Source of the DNA: Woeseiaceae bacterium
Lineage (GTDB): Bacteria > Pseudomonadota > Gammaproteobacteria > Steroidobacterales > Woeseiaceae
Assembly: GCA_030065915.1 (NCBI GenBank)
Contig: JASJCQ010000020.1
Location: 1 to 64,000 of the forward strand
Direction: 5' to 3'
DNA length: 64,000 bases
The position numbers and the translations under genes are program-made. Positions 1 through 11,103 of the stretch are shown here, one piece after another (within the stretch, counting starts at the first letter, position 1; each line of letters begins with the position of its first letter). The notes below the pieces were generated by a model. That model was not told the DNA's origin. It saw only the letters and a program-made list of their open reading frames with translations, and did not search any database.

Positions 1-10
1 TGGTTATTGA

Positions 11-2293
<2,283 letters not shown>

Positions 2294-2355
2294 GGAGCGG
2301 CTTCGGAGCAGTCCGAGCGTGCAATAGAAGCACGTGCCGGACCGGCTCGTCTCAA

Positions 2356-2395
2356 CGAGAACGGCGGCACCTCTGGTGTCGCCGTTTTCTCGTTT
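2356..2395 (+). terminator. Probable rho-independent terminator after katG
   Basis: A hairpin with arms CGAGAACGGCGGCACC and GGTGTCGCCGTTTTCTCG (one mismatch, two-base bulge) around a TCT loop, followed by a short T-containing tail. It lies about 60 nt after the katG stop. Confidence 0.6.
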
Positions 2396-2513
2396 AAGGG
2401 CAGTGAATAGACTTCGTCTGCGGGCCGATTCTGCGGTCGATCCGGGTAACTATTGACGTCACTGCTCCTGCTCGCTGCTGGCAAAACGACGAAAGCCGAC
2501 CTACCATCGACCG

Positions 2514-3335
2514 ATGCCCGCGGCCAAAAAACCTGCAAAAAAAGACACCGAATTCCTCAGCACACTCGCGCGAGGGCTCTCCGTTTTGCGGGTTTTCACA
2601 AAAGAGCGGCCGGAGATGACGCTCAGCGAAGTGGCCGTCGCAACCGAACTGAATCCTGCCGTCGCGAGACGATGTCTGCACACGCTGGTCGAGCTTGGCT
2701 ACGTTGGTAAAGAGGGCAAGATGTTTCTTTTAACTCCCGAGGTCATGGGCTTCGCTTCGGCCTTTCTCGAGTCGATGAATCTCGAAGAAGTCGTGCAGCC
2801 GCACCTGCAGAAGGTGCGCGACAAGACCGGTGACAGTGCCTCTCTCGCCGTCTATTCGAACCAGGAGATCCTGTATCTCGTCCATGTTTCAACCTTCCGC
2901 ATGGTTCGAATGGGTGCCGGTGTCGGTACACGCTTCCCCGTGTATCCGACGTCGCTCGGCCGCGTGCTGCTAGCATTCCAGCCCGAGGGCCGAATTGAGG
3001 ACTACTTTGACAGCGTTGAATTGAAGAAACTTACGAGCCAGACGGTGACGTCGGTGCCGAGGCTCAGAAAGACGCTGCGAGAGGTAAGGAACAACGGCTT
3101 TGCGTCCATTCAGGACGAACTGGACTACGGCATCGTCTCTGTGGCGGTGCCGATCTTCGCCCCGGATGGGGATATTCTCGCCGCGATTAACTGTTCGACG
3201 GCAACTACCCGAATTACCGAAGAAGAAATGGTCGACTCAAGATTGCCGCAGCTCCGTCGCGCGGCGGCCAAGATCGAAGGTGAGCTCGCCCGTTACCCGA
3301 TCCTGATGCACTCGATCAAGAGTGCGTCGAACTAA
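2514..3335 (+). CDS. IclR-family transcriptional regulator (PcaR/PcaU-like)
   Basis: A 273-aa protein with an N-terminal winged HTH (about residues 13-75, starting in the ARGLSVLRVF segment typical of IclR proteins) and a C-terminal GAF-like IclR effector domain (about 85-260, with YPTSLGRVLLAF and the DELDYGIVSVAVPIF stretch). IclR proteins of the PcaR/PobR/PcaU type control aromatic-acid catabolism. Downstream lie a convergent hydrolase/lyase pair and a TonB-linked catabolic operon, whose shared promoter contains PcaR-like half-sites, so this is the likely local regulator. It ends 9 nt before the convergent hydrolase gene, with no obvious terminator between them. Family is certain; ligand is unknown. 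Confidence 0.9.
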   Translation: MPAAKKPAKKDTEFLSTLARGLSVLRVFTKERPEMTLSEVAVATELNPAVARRCLHTLVELGYVGKEGKMFLLTPEVMGFASAFLESMNLEEVVQPHLQKVRDKTGDSASLAVYSNQEILYLVHVSTFRMVRMGAGVGTRFPVYPTSLGRVLLAFQPEGRIEDYFDSVELKKLTSQTVTSVPRLRKTLREVRNNGFASIQDELDYGIVSVAVPIFAPDGDILAAINCSTATTRITEEEMVDSRLPQLRRAAAKIEGELARYPILMHSIKSASN

Positions 3336-3344
3336 TTCGAATCG

Positions 3345-4148
3345 CTAAGCTACGCGACTGCAGAAGTCGCGGATCGCCGCGTTAAACGGCTCGGGGTGTG
3401 TCAGGTTGCTTAGGTGGCCGCCGCCACGAATGATGACTTCCTTGCTGTTCGGAACTCTTTCCTCGATGGCCCGCGCATGCAGCTTTCTCGCGTCCGTTTC
3501 ATATTCGCCGGTCAGCAGCAACACTTGTTGGCGCGAAACGGCGAGCGCGCCAAGTATGTCGCCGTCGAACCTGTAATGCGAAGCGTCGAAGTTCACAAGG
3601 TCCTTGCCGCCGTAGGCCTCAAGCATGTCGCTAACCAACTGCTTTTGCGCTGTCGCACCGCCTGGCATCTGCATCATTGTGTGAGCCGACCAGTGTTCAA
3701 CGACGTCACCTAGCTTTCCGTCCTGCGCCAGCGATGCGTATTCAGCAACCGGAATCTTTTCCTCGTCCGGTTCTGTGACGTCTAAGCCATCCACGACCGC
3801 GCCGAGCAGGATCAGGCTCTTTACTCGACTTGGCCGGCTTGCGGCGTATCGGAGTGCAAGGCGGCCGCCCTGGGATACGCCGAGCAGGTGAACCTGACCC
3901 AGGTCCAGCTCGTCGATGATGCGATCGATATCGCTCAGCTCTTCACCCATGTTCGGCGGCGCGGACGATTGACCAAAGCCGCGACGGTCAATCGCGACGA
4001 CACGAAACTGGTCGGACAGGGCGTCGAGCTGCCGGTCGAACATGCGGTGGTCCAGCGGCCAGCCGTGCAGCATCAGCAACGCATCGCCCGAGCCGGCCGA
4101 GACGGCGAAGACTCTGCCGTCTTTTACGTCTATCGAGTGGCGCCGCAT
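3345..4148 (-). CDS. Alpha/beta-hydrolase, 3-oxoadipate enol-lactonase-like
   Basis: A 267-aa single-domain alpha/beta-hydrolase without signal peptide. The oxyanion HGW motif (LMLHGWPLDHRMF), the nucleophile elbow GVSQGG and a C-terminal catalytic His (GGGHLSN) are visible; the acid residue is probably the Asp/Glu in the LLLTGEYETDAR strand. Size and layout fit PcaD-type enol-lactonases and related C-C or ester hydrolases. It starts 12 nt after the stop of the citrate-synthase-like gene, so both are one operon transcribed away from the TonB receptor operon. The substrate cannot be read from the sequence. Confidence 0.85.
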   Translation of the reverse strand: MRRHSIDVKDGRVFAVSAGSGDALLMLHGWPLDHRMFDRQLDALSDQFRVVAIDRRGFGQSSAPPNMGEELSDIDRIIDELDLGQVHLLGVSQGGRLALRYAASRPSRVKSLILLGAVVDGLDVTEPDEEKIPVAEYASLAQDGKLGDVVEHWSAHTMMQMPGGATAQKQLVSDMLEAYGGKDLVNFDASHYRFDGDILGALAVSRQQVLLLTGEYETDARKLHARAIEERVPNSKEVIIRGGGHLSNLTHPEPFNAAIRDFCSRVA

Positions 4149-4160
4149 CGGGGTCGGCGG

Positions 4161-4931
4161 CTAGCCAGTGTAGTCGACGCGATCTTGTGCGCCTTCCCAC
4201 ATCGAATGGGCGGCCGGGTTTTGCATTTCTTCGTGCAGGTGGCCAACGAGTCCCGCGCAGCGGGCCGTCAAAACGATACCGCGCATCAAGCTTGCAGGGA
4301 TCCCCGCCTCGCCAAGGACGGCACCAATCGCCGCGCTAATATTCGTTACGAGGTTCTTGCCCGTCACTTCGTTCAGAGCCTTCTCAAGCGTTCGCATGGC
4401 ACCGATAAAGCTGCCTTCGGCGCCAGCTTTCTCCGCGACCGCAATCAGTCGCGGCACGCGCGGATCGTGTTCAGCGTGGATTGGATGACCGAAGCCAGGT
4501 AGCGGCCTTCGAATTTCGCGATAGGTCCGGACCTCATTGACCGCGGCTTCTTCGCGTTGGGTTTCCGGCACCGCTACGAGCCGTTCCAGCACTGCGCCAC
4601 ACTCTCCGGCCGTTCCCGCATAGCGATCGCCGACACCGAGCAGGCCCGCCGCTACGGCACCCTGGAACGACTCGGGCGCGCCGTAGTGGGTAAGGCGAGT
4701 CACGATGGCGGAGGGTACGAGGCCATGTTCCATGATAGTGACCAATACAGCATCGACAATGGCGGACTGTGTGGCAGTCGGTGACCGTCCGGTCGCCTGG
4801 AGGTAGAGGTAATCGGTAAAGCTAACTTCGCCGATCAGTTCGTTGGCCAGGTCTTTACCACGGACTTTGATCGTATCCGCGTCGAAACCGCAGATAGCCG
4901 TCGTTCCTCGCTGTTCCTTCTTATCCGACAT
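4161..4931 (-). CDS. Short citrate-synthase-like protein (citryl-CoA lyase type)
   Basis: A 256-aa protein of the citrate synthase superfamily, much shorter than true citrate synthase (about 430 aa) and similar in length to citryl-CoA lyase/CitE-independent CS-like proteins. The conserved catalytic-region pattern RPLPGFGHPIHAEHDPR and the C-terminal ARCAGLVGHLHEEMQNP stretch match the family's His/Asp active-site segments. Such proteins cleave or form acyl-CoA C-C bonds with acetyl-CoA or pyruvate-type partners. It is the first gene of a two-gene minus-strand operon with the alpha/beta-hydrolase, divergent from the TonB receptor. A retro-Claisen step in the catabolic pathway is inference. Confidence 0.8.
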   Translation of the reverse strand: MSDKKEQRGTTAICGFDADTIKVRGKDLANELIGEVSFTDYLYLQATGRSPTATQSAIVDAVLVTIMEHGLVPSAIVTRLTHYGAPESFQGAVAAGLLGVGDRYAGTAGECGAVLERLVAVPETQREEAAVNEVRTYREIRRPLPGFGHPIHAEHDPRVPRLIAVAEKAGAEGSFIGAMRTLEKALNEVTGKNLVTNISAAIGAVLGEAGIPASLMRGIVLTARCAGLVGHLHEEMQNPAAHSMWEGAQDRVDYTG

Positions 4932-5037
4932 TTGATATTCCTGCTCGGTTGGTGGGCGCTGTCAGCAGCCGATGCCGCAGTTTCATAGTCTTACGAGCCG
5001 CAACCGCTCAGTGACGCTGTTACAAACTGCAATATAA

Positions 5038-5071
5038 TTTCGTAAATCGAAATTGATTTCGATAATCGAAA
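5038..5071. promoter_or_regulatory. Putative IclR-family operator: four half-sites in the divergent promoter
   Basis: Two 15-bp near-palindromes lie 19 bp apart: TTTCGTAAATCGAAA (5038-5052) and TTTCGATAATCGAAA (5057-5071). They give alternating TTTCGAT/ATCGAAA half-sites. The core TTCGATAATCG is like the operator described for PcaR of Pseudomonas. It sits in the 189-bp AT-rich gap between the lyase/hydrolase operon and the TonB receptor, as expected for an operator controlling both. The IclR gene upstream is the natural candidate to bind it (inference). Confidence 0.6.
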
Positions 5072-5120
5072 ATAATACCATCAACCAACTTACGGTAAAA
5101 GCCAACTGACGGGGGTCATA

Positions 5121-7361
5121 ATGAAAACTTGGCAATTCCTCATCATATCTGCCTGTGTCTCGGCAGTCTCACTCCCCATACTGCCCGCAGCATACGCGGA
5201 TACCACCGCACTTGAAGAGGTCGTTGTCACGGCCCGTAAACGTGATGAGACGCTCGAGGATGCGCCGGTATCGGTGAGCGCATTCACCGCCGCCGACATC
5301 GAGTCGGCCGGCATTGAGTCACCCCGGGACTTCATTAACCTGACTCCAAATGTCACGCTCGTTGAGACGCAGAACGCCGGAAACGCATTCATCAACGTCC
5401 GCGGAATCTCGCAGGCGCGCAACAGTGAGATGTCAGTTGCTGTACTCGTCGATGGCGTTCTAATGCCGAACCCGGCGCAGTTCACACAACAGCTGTTCGA
5501 TATCCAGCAGGTGGAGGTGCTGCGTGGACCACAGGGCGCATTGTATGGCCGCAACGCTATCGGTGGCGCCATCACTATCGTAACCAAGCAGCCGACCGAG
5601 GGACTGACCGGTCGCATCGTGCTTGGTGCCGACAGCGGCCCCGGTATCACAGCCCGCGGCTTCGTCAGCGGCCCGGTCGGCGATTCAGAAACGCTCAAGT
5701 ATCGCGCCTCGGTGTCGTACACGGATACGGACGGCTTCCTCGATAACGAATACCTGGATGAAGAAGCGGACCCCTACGAGGACCTGTCTGCCCGTTTGAA
5801 ATTGCTGTACGAGCCGACGGACACCTTCTCCGCAGACTTCCGCCTGAGCGCATCGATGCTCGAAACCCAGGCTCTGTATTTCGTGATCGGCGATGAGGCT
5901 GACAACACGGACATTCCAATCCGTGTGAACAATCCAGGTATCAACGAACGCGATATCTTAAGCGCAAGCCTCAAGCTCGAGTGGCAGCTCGGCGGCGGTT
6001 CATTCACGTCGATCACCTCCTACGACGACCTCGAGGAGATCCTGACCGGTGACAACTTCAATTTTGTTCCGCCGCAAGAGTCGATCATCAACTTCTTCCC
6101 GATCGGTGTTCTCGCTGCCCAGCTCACGGGTGACGGTTTCGCAGACCTGAGCCAGACGCAGTTCCTCGAGAGTGATGCGATCAGCCAGGAATTTCGTTTC
6201 GTCTCAGACTCCGGGGAGCGTCTGCGCTGGATCGCCGGCGCATATGTCATCGCGACGGATCGCTATATCTCGACCGGCAACCAGATTGATCGTGACCAGG
6301 GCGTCTTTCCGGTCTATCGTGATCCGCGTCCGTCTCTGTTCGTTGATCCGACCGACCCGAGCCCGCAGCTGAGTCTGCTGGAAGACGAGCAGGACAATCT
6401 CGCATACGCATTCTTCGGCGAGGTAGCCTACGACGTCAGTGACACTGTCGAAGCTTCGTTCTCGCTGCGTTTTGACGAGGACATTCGAGAAAACACAACG
6501 CTCACCGATCCACTATTCGACCCGTCCGCCGGCTTGATTGGCATCGTGCAGGGCGAGGTTCGCAAGGAGTCCTTTAACGACCTGCAGCCTAAGCTGACTG
6601 TTCGCTACCAGCCGAATGACAACGTTACGATTTACGGTGGCTACAGCCGCGGCTTCCGCAGCGGCGGCTTCAACCAGTCAGGCGTTGGCGCGGCCGTGCC
6701 GGAGCCGGGCGTCGAAGATCTTTTCGAGGAGCAAATCGCGGACACGCTCGAGGCAGGTTTCAAAACCACTTTCGGCGAGGGGCGTCAATCGTTCTCGGCC
6801 AGCGTTTATCAGACCGACTTCGAGAACGCTTACTTTTTCTTCTTCGATCCGACCACCAGTACGCAAAATCTCGGCGGCGTTCCTAAGGTCGACTACTTCG
6901 GCGTCGAGCTGGAGTGGAACGCACAGCTTAGCGACGTATTCAGCGCTTACATTGGCTATGGATTCACAGACAGTGAGATCAAAGAAGCTGCCGATTCTGC
7001 AGATAATGGCAACCAGGCGCCGCTCGTTACCGAGTACACGATCAACGTCGGCGGTGAGTATCGCCAGCCGCTCAATATATCTGGTGGTGACTACTACTTC
7101 ACAGCGCGTCTGGACCAGCAATTCATCGGCGATACGTGGTGGGATCCGGGCAATATCTCAAAGCGCAGCCCGGTGAACCTGACCGACGCCAGAATAGGCT
7201 TCGAGGCTGATGGCAACTGGTCGGTCGTGCTTTGGGCCAAGAACCTGTTCGACGAAGAATACAATGCTGAGTTCTCGCCGGGCCCGGCGCCTGGCCTGAA
7301 CTTTCTGTGGCCCGGCCAGCCGCGGCGCTGGGGTCTGACCTTTACGAAAAACTTTGATTAA
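5121..7361 (+). CDS. TonB-dependent outer-membrane receptor
   Basis: A 746-aa outer-membrane transporter. It has a Sec signal peptide (about 1-26, ending AYA), a TonB-box-like LEEVVVTARKR just after it, a plug domain (about 40-160, with VEVLRGPQGALYGRNAIGGAI) and a C-terminal 22-strand barrel ending in an aromatic-rich strand (WGLTFTKNFD). It is of the Sphingomonas/Caulobacter-like class that imports organic compounds rather than only siderophores. An RBS (GGGGG, 5111-5115) precedes the ATG. It leads an operon of catabolic enzymes, so it probably brings in their substrate (inference). Confidence 0.93.
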   Translation: MKTWQFLIISACVSAVSLPILPAAYADTTALEEVVVTARKRDETLEDAPVSVSAFTAADIESAGIESPRDFINLTPNVTLVETQNAGNAFINVRGISQARNSEMSVAVLVDGVLMPNPAQFTQQLFDIQQVEVLRGPQGALYGRNAIGGAITIVTKQPTEGLTGRIVLGADSGPGITARGFVSGPVGDSETLKYRASVSYTDTDGFLDNEYLDEEADPYEDLSARLKLLYEPTDTFSADFRLSASMLETQALYFVIGDEADNTDIPIRVNNPGINERDILSASLKLEWQLGGGSFTSITSYDDLEEILTGDNFNFVPPQESIINFFPIGVLAAQLTGDGFADLSQTQFLESDAISQEFRFVSDSGERLRWIAGAYVIATDRYISTGNQIDRDQGVFPVYRDPRPSLFVDPTDPSPQLSLLEDEQDNLAYAFFGEVAYDVSDTVEASFSLRFDEDIRENTTLTDPLFDPSAGLIGIVQGEVRKESFNDLQPKLTVRYQPNDNVTIYGGYSRGFRSGGFNQSGVGAAVPEPGVEDLFEEQIADTLEAGFKTTFGEGRQSFSASVYQTDFENAYFFFFDPTTSTQNLGGVPKVDYFGVELEWNAQLSDVFSAYIGYGFTDSEIKEAADSADNGNQAPLVTEYTINVGGEYRQPLNISGGDYYFTARLDQQFIGDTWWDPGNISKRSPVNLTDARIGFEADGNWSVVLWAKNLFDEEYNAEFSPGPAPGLNFLWPGQPRRWGLTFTKNFD

Positions 7362-7382
7362 GAACGACATAGGAGAACGCTC

Positions 7383-7925
7383 ATGGCTGCTGTAGCTCCA
7401 ATCCAATCCCGCTTGCATCACAACGCGCATGTCTGCACAGACATGGAGGCGGTTCGCGAGTTCTACGAAGACATCATCGGGTTCCCGCTGACTGCGACCT
7501 GGTGCGAGCAGACCGACCTGTTCGGCAAGGTCCGCACGTACATGCACTGCTTCTTCGACATTGGAAACGGCGAGAGTCTCGCGTTCTTCCAGTTCGCAGA
7601 CGAGGAGGATTCGAAGGAATTCGGGCCTGAGCTGCCGTTGTCGGGTTTTCGTCACCTGGCAATGAAGGTCGACCAGGAAACGCAAGACGGCATTCGCGAC
7701 CGCCTGGCGGCCGCCGGCATCGAAGCGCCGCAGACCTACATCCTGAATCATGGTTACTGTTACTCGCTGTACGTCTTCGATCCGGCCAATCTGTTGATCG
7801 AATTCACTGTCGATCATGACGACGTCGACCAGATTAACGACGACAAGAAAAAGACTGCGCATGAAGACCTCAAACGTTGGCTCGCCGGTGACCATTCGCC
7901 CAACAACGAAGCGTTCCACCGCTAA
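7383..7925 (+). CDS. VOC-superfamily (glyoxalase/extradiol dioxygenase fold) protein
   Basis: A 180-aa protein with one pair of beta-alpha-beta-beta-beta modules of the vicinal-oxygen-chelate fold. Candidate metal ligands are H13 or H16 near the N terminus, the His in GFRHLAMKV and the Glu in NLLIEFTVD, which fits the His-His-Glu set used by extradiol dioxygenases and related enzymes. The C-terminal tail is charged. It lies 21 nt after the TonB receptor with its own GGAG ribosome site. Ring cleavage, isomerisation or thiol-adduct chemistry are all possible for this fold, and the exact reaction is unknown. Confidence 0.82.
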   Translation: MAAVAPIQSRLHHNAHVCTDMEAVREFYEDIIGFPLTATWCEQTDLFGKVRTYMHCFFDIGNGESLAFFQFADEEDSKEFGPELPLSGFRHLAMKVDQETQDGIRDRLAAAGIEAPQTYILNHGYCYSLYVFDPANLLIEFTVDHDDVDQINDDKKKTAHEDLKRWLAGDHSPNNEAFHR

Positions 7926-7942
7926 GACGAGAGGACACGGAT

Positions 7943-8521
7943 ATGAGTTATACGGTTTGCGTCGTCTATCACAGCGGCTACGGTCATACGGCCCGCCAGG
8001 CTGAGGCTGTGTCCGAGGGTGCCGGGAGCGTCGATGGCGTCACTTGCAGCACGATTCCGGTTGAAGATCTGTTTGACTCCGAGAGTGCGAGCTGGGCGAC
8101 ACTTGATGGCGCCAACGCGATCATCATCGGATGCCCGACTTACATGGGCTCTCCATCGTCGGCGATGAAGCAGTTCATGGAGGCGTCATCGGGTCGCTGG
8201 ATGGAGCAGAAGTGGGCCGACAAGCTCGCGGCAGGATTCACAAACTCCGGCTCTCAGAACGGCGACAAGCAGAACACGCTGGTCGACATTGCGACCTTCG
8301 CCGCGCAGCACGGCATGGTATGGATCAACCTGAATCTGATGCCTGGCAACAACAGCTCGGGAGGCAGCATCGAAGACCTGAACCGGCTGGGCGCATCGCT
8401 CGGCGCTATGGCTCAGTCGAATGTAGACCAGGGCCCTGAGCATGGACCCACCGACGCCGACTTGAAGACGGCGACTGCGCTGGGTAAGCGCGTCGCGGAA
8501 AGCGCCAAGCGTTGGGGTTGA
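7943..8521 (+). CDS. Flavodoxin-like NAD(P)H:quinone oxidoreductase (WrbA-like)
   Basis: A 192-aa flavodoxin-fold protein. The FMN phosphate loop is YHSGYGHTARQAE near the N terminus; GCPTYMGSPSSAMKQFME and the TNSGSQNGDKQNTL segment match the FMN-binding and loop motifs of WrbA/NADPH-dependent FMN reductases. It is expected to reduce quinones by two electrons in the cytoplasm. It lies 17 nt after the VOC gene in the same operon, so a quinone or hydroquinone intermediate in the pathway is a reasonable inference. Confidence 0.87.
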   Translation: MSYTVCVVYHSGYGHTARQAEAVSEGAGSVDGVTCSTIPVEDLFDSESASWATLDGANAIIIGCPTYMGSPSSAMKQFMEASSGRWMEQKWADKLAAGFTNSGSQNGDKQNTLVDIATFAAQHGMVWINLNLMPGNNSSGGSIEDLNRLGASLGAMAQSNVDQGPEHGPTDADLKTATALGKRVAESAKRWG

Positions 8522-8546
8522 ACCCGTTACACAGGACTCATTGAAA

Positions 8547-9887
8547 ATGATCTACGATCCGGAAACAGAAACACGCCCTGTCGAGGAACAGTACGAGATA
8601 GATAAGGAGTCCTATCGCCGACAGGTTCAATACCTCTTCGACAACTCGGTTTTCTATCAGAAGAAACTTCGTGAGGCGGGCTTCGAAGATGCCGACGCCG
8701 TTGGCGGTCTCGACGATATTGCGAAGCTCCCGTTCACAGAGAAGGACGAGCTGCGCCAAACCCAGGCATCGGCGCCGCCTTTCGGCGAGCACTTATCCTG
8801 CGAGCCTGAGGATCTTCTGCGTGTGTTCAGCACGAGCGGGACGACCGGTGTGCCGTGCTACCTCGGTCTGACGCGGAAGGATATCGACATCTATGCGACC
8901 AACGTTGCGCGCGGCTATTCGGCGGCGGGATTCCGCAAGGGCCAGCGACTCGTCGTCGGCTTCAATGCCGGCCCGTTCGTCGCCGGCGCCGTCTACTACG
9001 GTTTCGACCAGATCGGCTGCACGGTCATCCCGGTGGGCACCGGCAACACGGAGCGACTCGTCACGGCGATCCAAAAGCTCAAGGCGACCGGCATAAGCTG
9101 CACGCCGTCATACGGCCTGTACCTGATCGACTGGTGCCAGCAGCACGACATCGACACGCGTTCGCTGGGTCTAACCAACATGATCACGGCGGGCGAGCCT
9201 GGCGGCGGCGATCCGCTGATTCGAGAGCGCATCGAGACAGCTTTCGGCTGCAAGGTCCGTGAATCGATGGGGATCGGCGACATCTCCCTGTCCGCATGGG
9301 CGGAGGACGATGATGGCAATGGCATGCACTTTATGGCGCGTGGCTTCGTACACGTTGAATTGATTGACCCCGCCTCGGGCGACCCGATTCCGTGGGAGGA
9401 TGGGGCTGAAGGTGAGTTGGTCTACACGGCTTTGCAGCGCGACGCGATGCCGCTACTGCGTTTCCGCAGCCGCGATCACGTCGTCGTCAACATGCAGCCG
9501 AACCCGACCGGTCGAACCGGTCCTCGCATTCGCTGCATCGGTCGCACAGATGACATGCTGATCGTGCGCGGCGTCAACCTGTTCCCGTCGGCGATTCGAA
9601 GCATCCTGAACGAATTCACGCCGGACGTATCCGGCATGCTGCAGGTGCGCCCGAAAGAGCGAGGCGTGCTACAGACGCCGCCGTTGCCAATCGTTGTCGA
9701 ACTCGGCGAAGATTTCTCTGGCAGCGCGGATGAGCTGAAGGGGCGCCTGAAAGACGAGATTCGCTCGCGACTGCTTGTCACGGCTGATATACAGTTGGTC
9801 CCGTACGGCACGGTGCCGCGAGAGACCTACAAGTCGAAACTGATCGACTATTCGGACGCCGAGACCGTAGAGGCGGGCGCCGCGTAA
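8547..9887 (+). CDS. Phenylacetate-CoA-ligase-like AMP-forming acyl-CoA ligase
   Basis: A 446-aa member of the adenylate-forming superfamily closest in layout to PaaK. The phosphate-binding loop FSTSGTTGVP, the ITAGEPGGGDPLIRERIE segment, the RFRSRDHV motif and the C-terminal IGRTDDMLIVRGVNLFPSAI hinge are all present. It should activate an aromatic or other carboxylic acid with ATP and CoA in the cytoplasm. An ATG at 8547 is preferred over a TTG at 8541 because the AGGA at 8533-8536 is correctly spaced for it. It sits in the TonB receptor operon. The acid is unknown. Confidence 0.88.
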   Translation: MIYDPETETRPVEEQYEIDKESYRRQVQYLFDNSVFYQKKLREAGFEDADAVGGLDDIAKLPFTEKDELRQTQASAPPFGEHLSCEPEDLLRVFSTSGTTGVPCYLGLTRKDIDIYATNVARGYSAAGFRKGQRLVVGFNAGPFVAGAVYYGFDQIGCTVIPVGTGNTERLVTAIQKLKATGISCTPSYGLYLIDWCQQHDIDTRSLGLTNMITAGEPGGGDPLIRERIETAFGCKVRESMGIGDISLSAWAEDDDGNGMHFMARGFVHVELIDPASGDPIPWEDGAEGELVYTALQRDAMPLLRFRSRDHVVVNMQPNPTGRTGPRIRCIGRTDDMLIVRGVNLFPSAIRSILNEFTPDVSGMLQVRPKERGVLQTPPLPIVVELGEDFSGSADELKGRLKDEIRSRLLVTADIQLVPYGTVPRETYKSKLIDYSDAETVEAGAA

Positions 9888-9957
9888 CGTTTGGCGTCAA
9901 TTGACCTGCAAGTTATGCGGGTTTTCTACCAACAACAAAAACGAACGAGGCGTCATC

Positions 9958-11103
9958 ATGGCCGCAAGCGACCGCCGCATCCTGACCACACACACGGGCA
10001 GCCTGCCGAGGCCCGAGGACCTCATACAGATCATGTGGGCGAAGGGCGATGGCATCCCCGTCGATCAGCACGCGCTGGACGAGCGGATTGCCAACGCCGT
10101 TGATGAGGTCGTCAAGAAGCAGGTCGACGCCGGCGTGGCCATCGTTAACGACGGTGAGATGTCGAAGTCGAGTTATGCGATCTACGTTAAGGACCGCTTG
10201 AAAGGCTTCGGCGGAAAAGGCATCGAGAATTATTTCTTCCAGGATCTAGCGGACTACCCGAAAAGCGCGGAAGTAGTTGCAGCCAATCCGGGCCGCAAAA
10301 AGCGCTACGCGCCGGCCTGCAACGCGCCGATCGAGGTCGATGATGCCGATGCTGCCGCGCAAGATATGGTTAACCTCAGCAACGCTGCAAAGAAGTACGA
10401 AGCGCACGGCACGTTTTCCAGTGCCGCGTCTCCCGGTGTCATCTCGATCTTTTTCGGCAACGAGTACTACAAGAGCGACGAGGAATACCTGTTTGCCATT
10501 GCCGAAGCGATGCGCCACGAATACGAGGCGATCGTCGAGGCCGGCGCCACCGTGCAGCTCGACTGCCCGGATCTGGCGATGGGTCGGCATACGACCTACG
10601 CGGACCTGAGTCTCGAGGACTACCGCAAACGCATAGCGATGAACATCGAGGCTCTCAATCACGCGGTACGCAACATACCCTCGGAGAAAATCCGAATGCA
10701 CCTGTGCTGGGGCAACTATCCCGGACCGCATCACTGCGATGTCGACCTTTCGGAGATCATTGACCTCGTCTGGCAGGCCAGGCCTCAGACGATCCTGTTC
10801 GAGGCCGCGAATCCACGCCACGCGCATGAGTGGCGGCTGTTTGAGACCGTTAAGGTGCCAGACGGCAAGGTGCTATGCCCGGGCGTCATTGAACCGCAGT
10901 CGAACTACATCGAACATCCCGAGCTCGTTGCACAACGCATCGAGCGCTACGCTAACCTTGTTGGCCCGGAACGCGTCATGGCGGGCGTCGATTGCGGCTT
11001 CAGCGTGCACGTCGGTATGCAGGGAATTGATCCTGATGTCGCCTTTGGCAAACTCGCGTCGCTCGCCGAGGGTGCAGCCATCGCATCGAAACGCCTCTTT
11101 TAG
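9958..11103 (+). CDS. MetE-like (cobalamin-independent methionine synthase family) methyltransferase
   Basis: A 381-aa protein matching only the C-terminal catalytic barrel of MetE. The start THTGSLPRP, the RMHLCWGNYPGPHHCDVDL segment and the VMAGVDCGFSV motif carry the His/Cys/Cys residues used in this family to bind the zinc that activates a thiol. True methionine synthase is about twice as long, so this is one of the stand-alone barrels that transfer methyl or alkyl groups to or from other thiols (for example the epoxyalkane:coenzyme M transferase branch). The ATG at 9958 with GAGG 7 nt upstream is preferred over a TTG at 9901. It is the last gene of the TonB operon. The substrate is unknown. 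Confidence 0.82.
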   Translation: MAASDRRILTTHTGSLPRPEDLIQIMWAKGDGIPVDQHALDERIANAVDEVVKKQVDAGVAIVNDGEMSKSSYAIYVKDRLKGFGGKGIENYFFQDLADYPKSAEVVAANPGRKKRYAPACNAPIEVDDADAAAQDMVNLSNAAKKYEAHGTFSSAASPGVISIFFGNEYYKSDEEYLFAIAEAMRHEYEAIVEAGATVQLDCPDLAMGRHTTYADLSLEDYRKRIAMNIEALNHAVRNIPSEKIRMHLCWGNYPGPHHCDVDLSEIIDLVWQARPQTILFEAANPRHAHEWRLFETVKVPDGKVLCPGVIEPQSNYIEHPELVAQRIERYANLVGPERVMAGVDCGFSVHVGMQGIDPDVAFGKLASLAEGAAIASKRLF

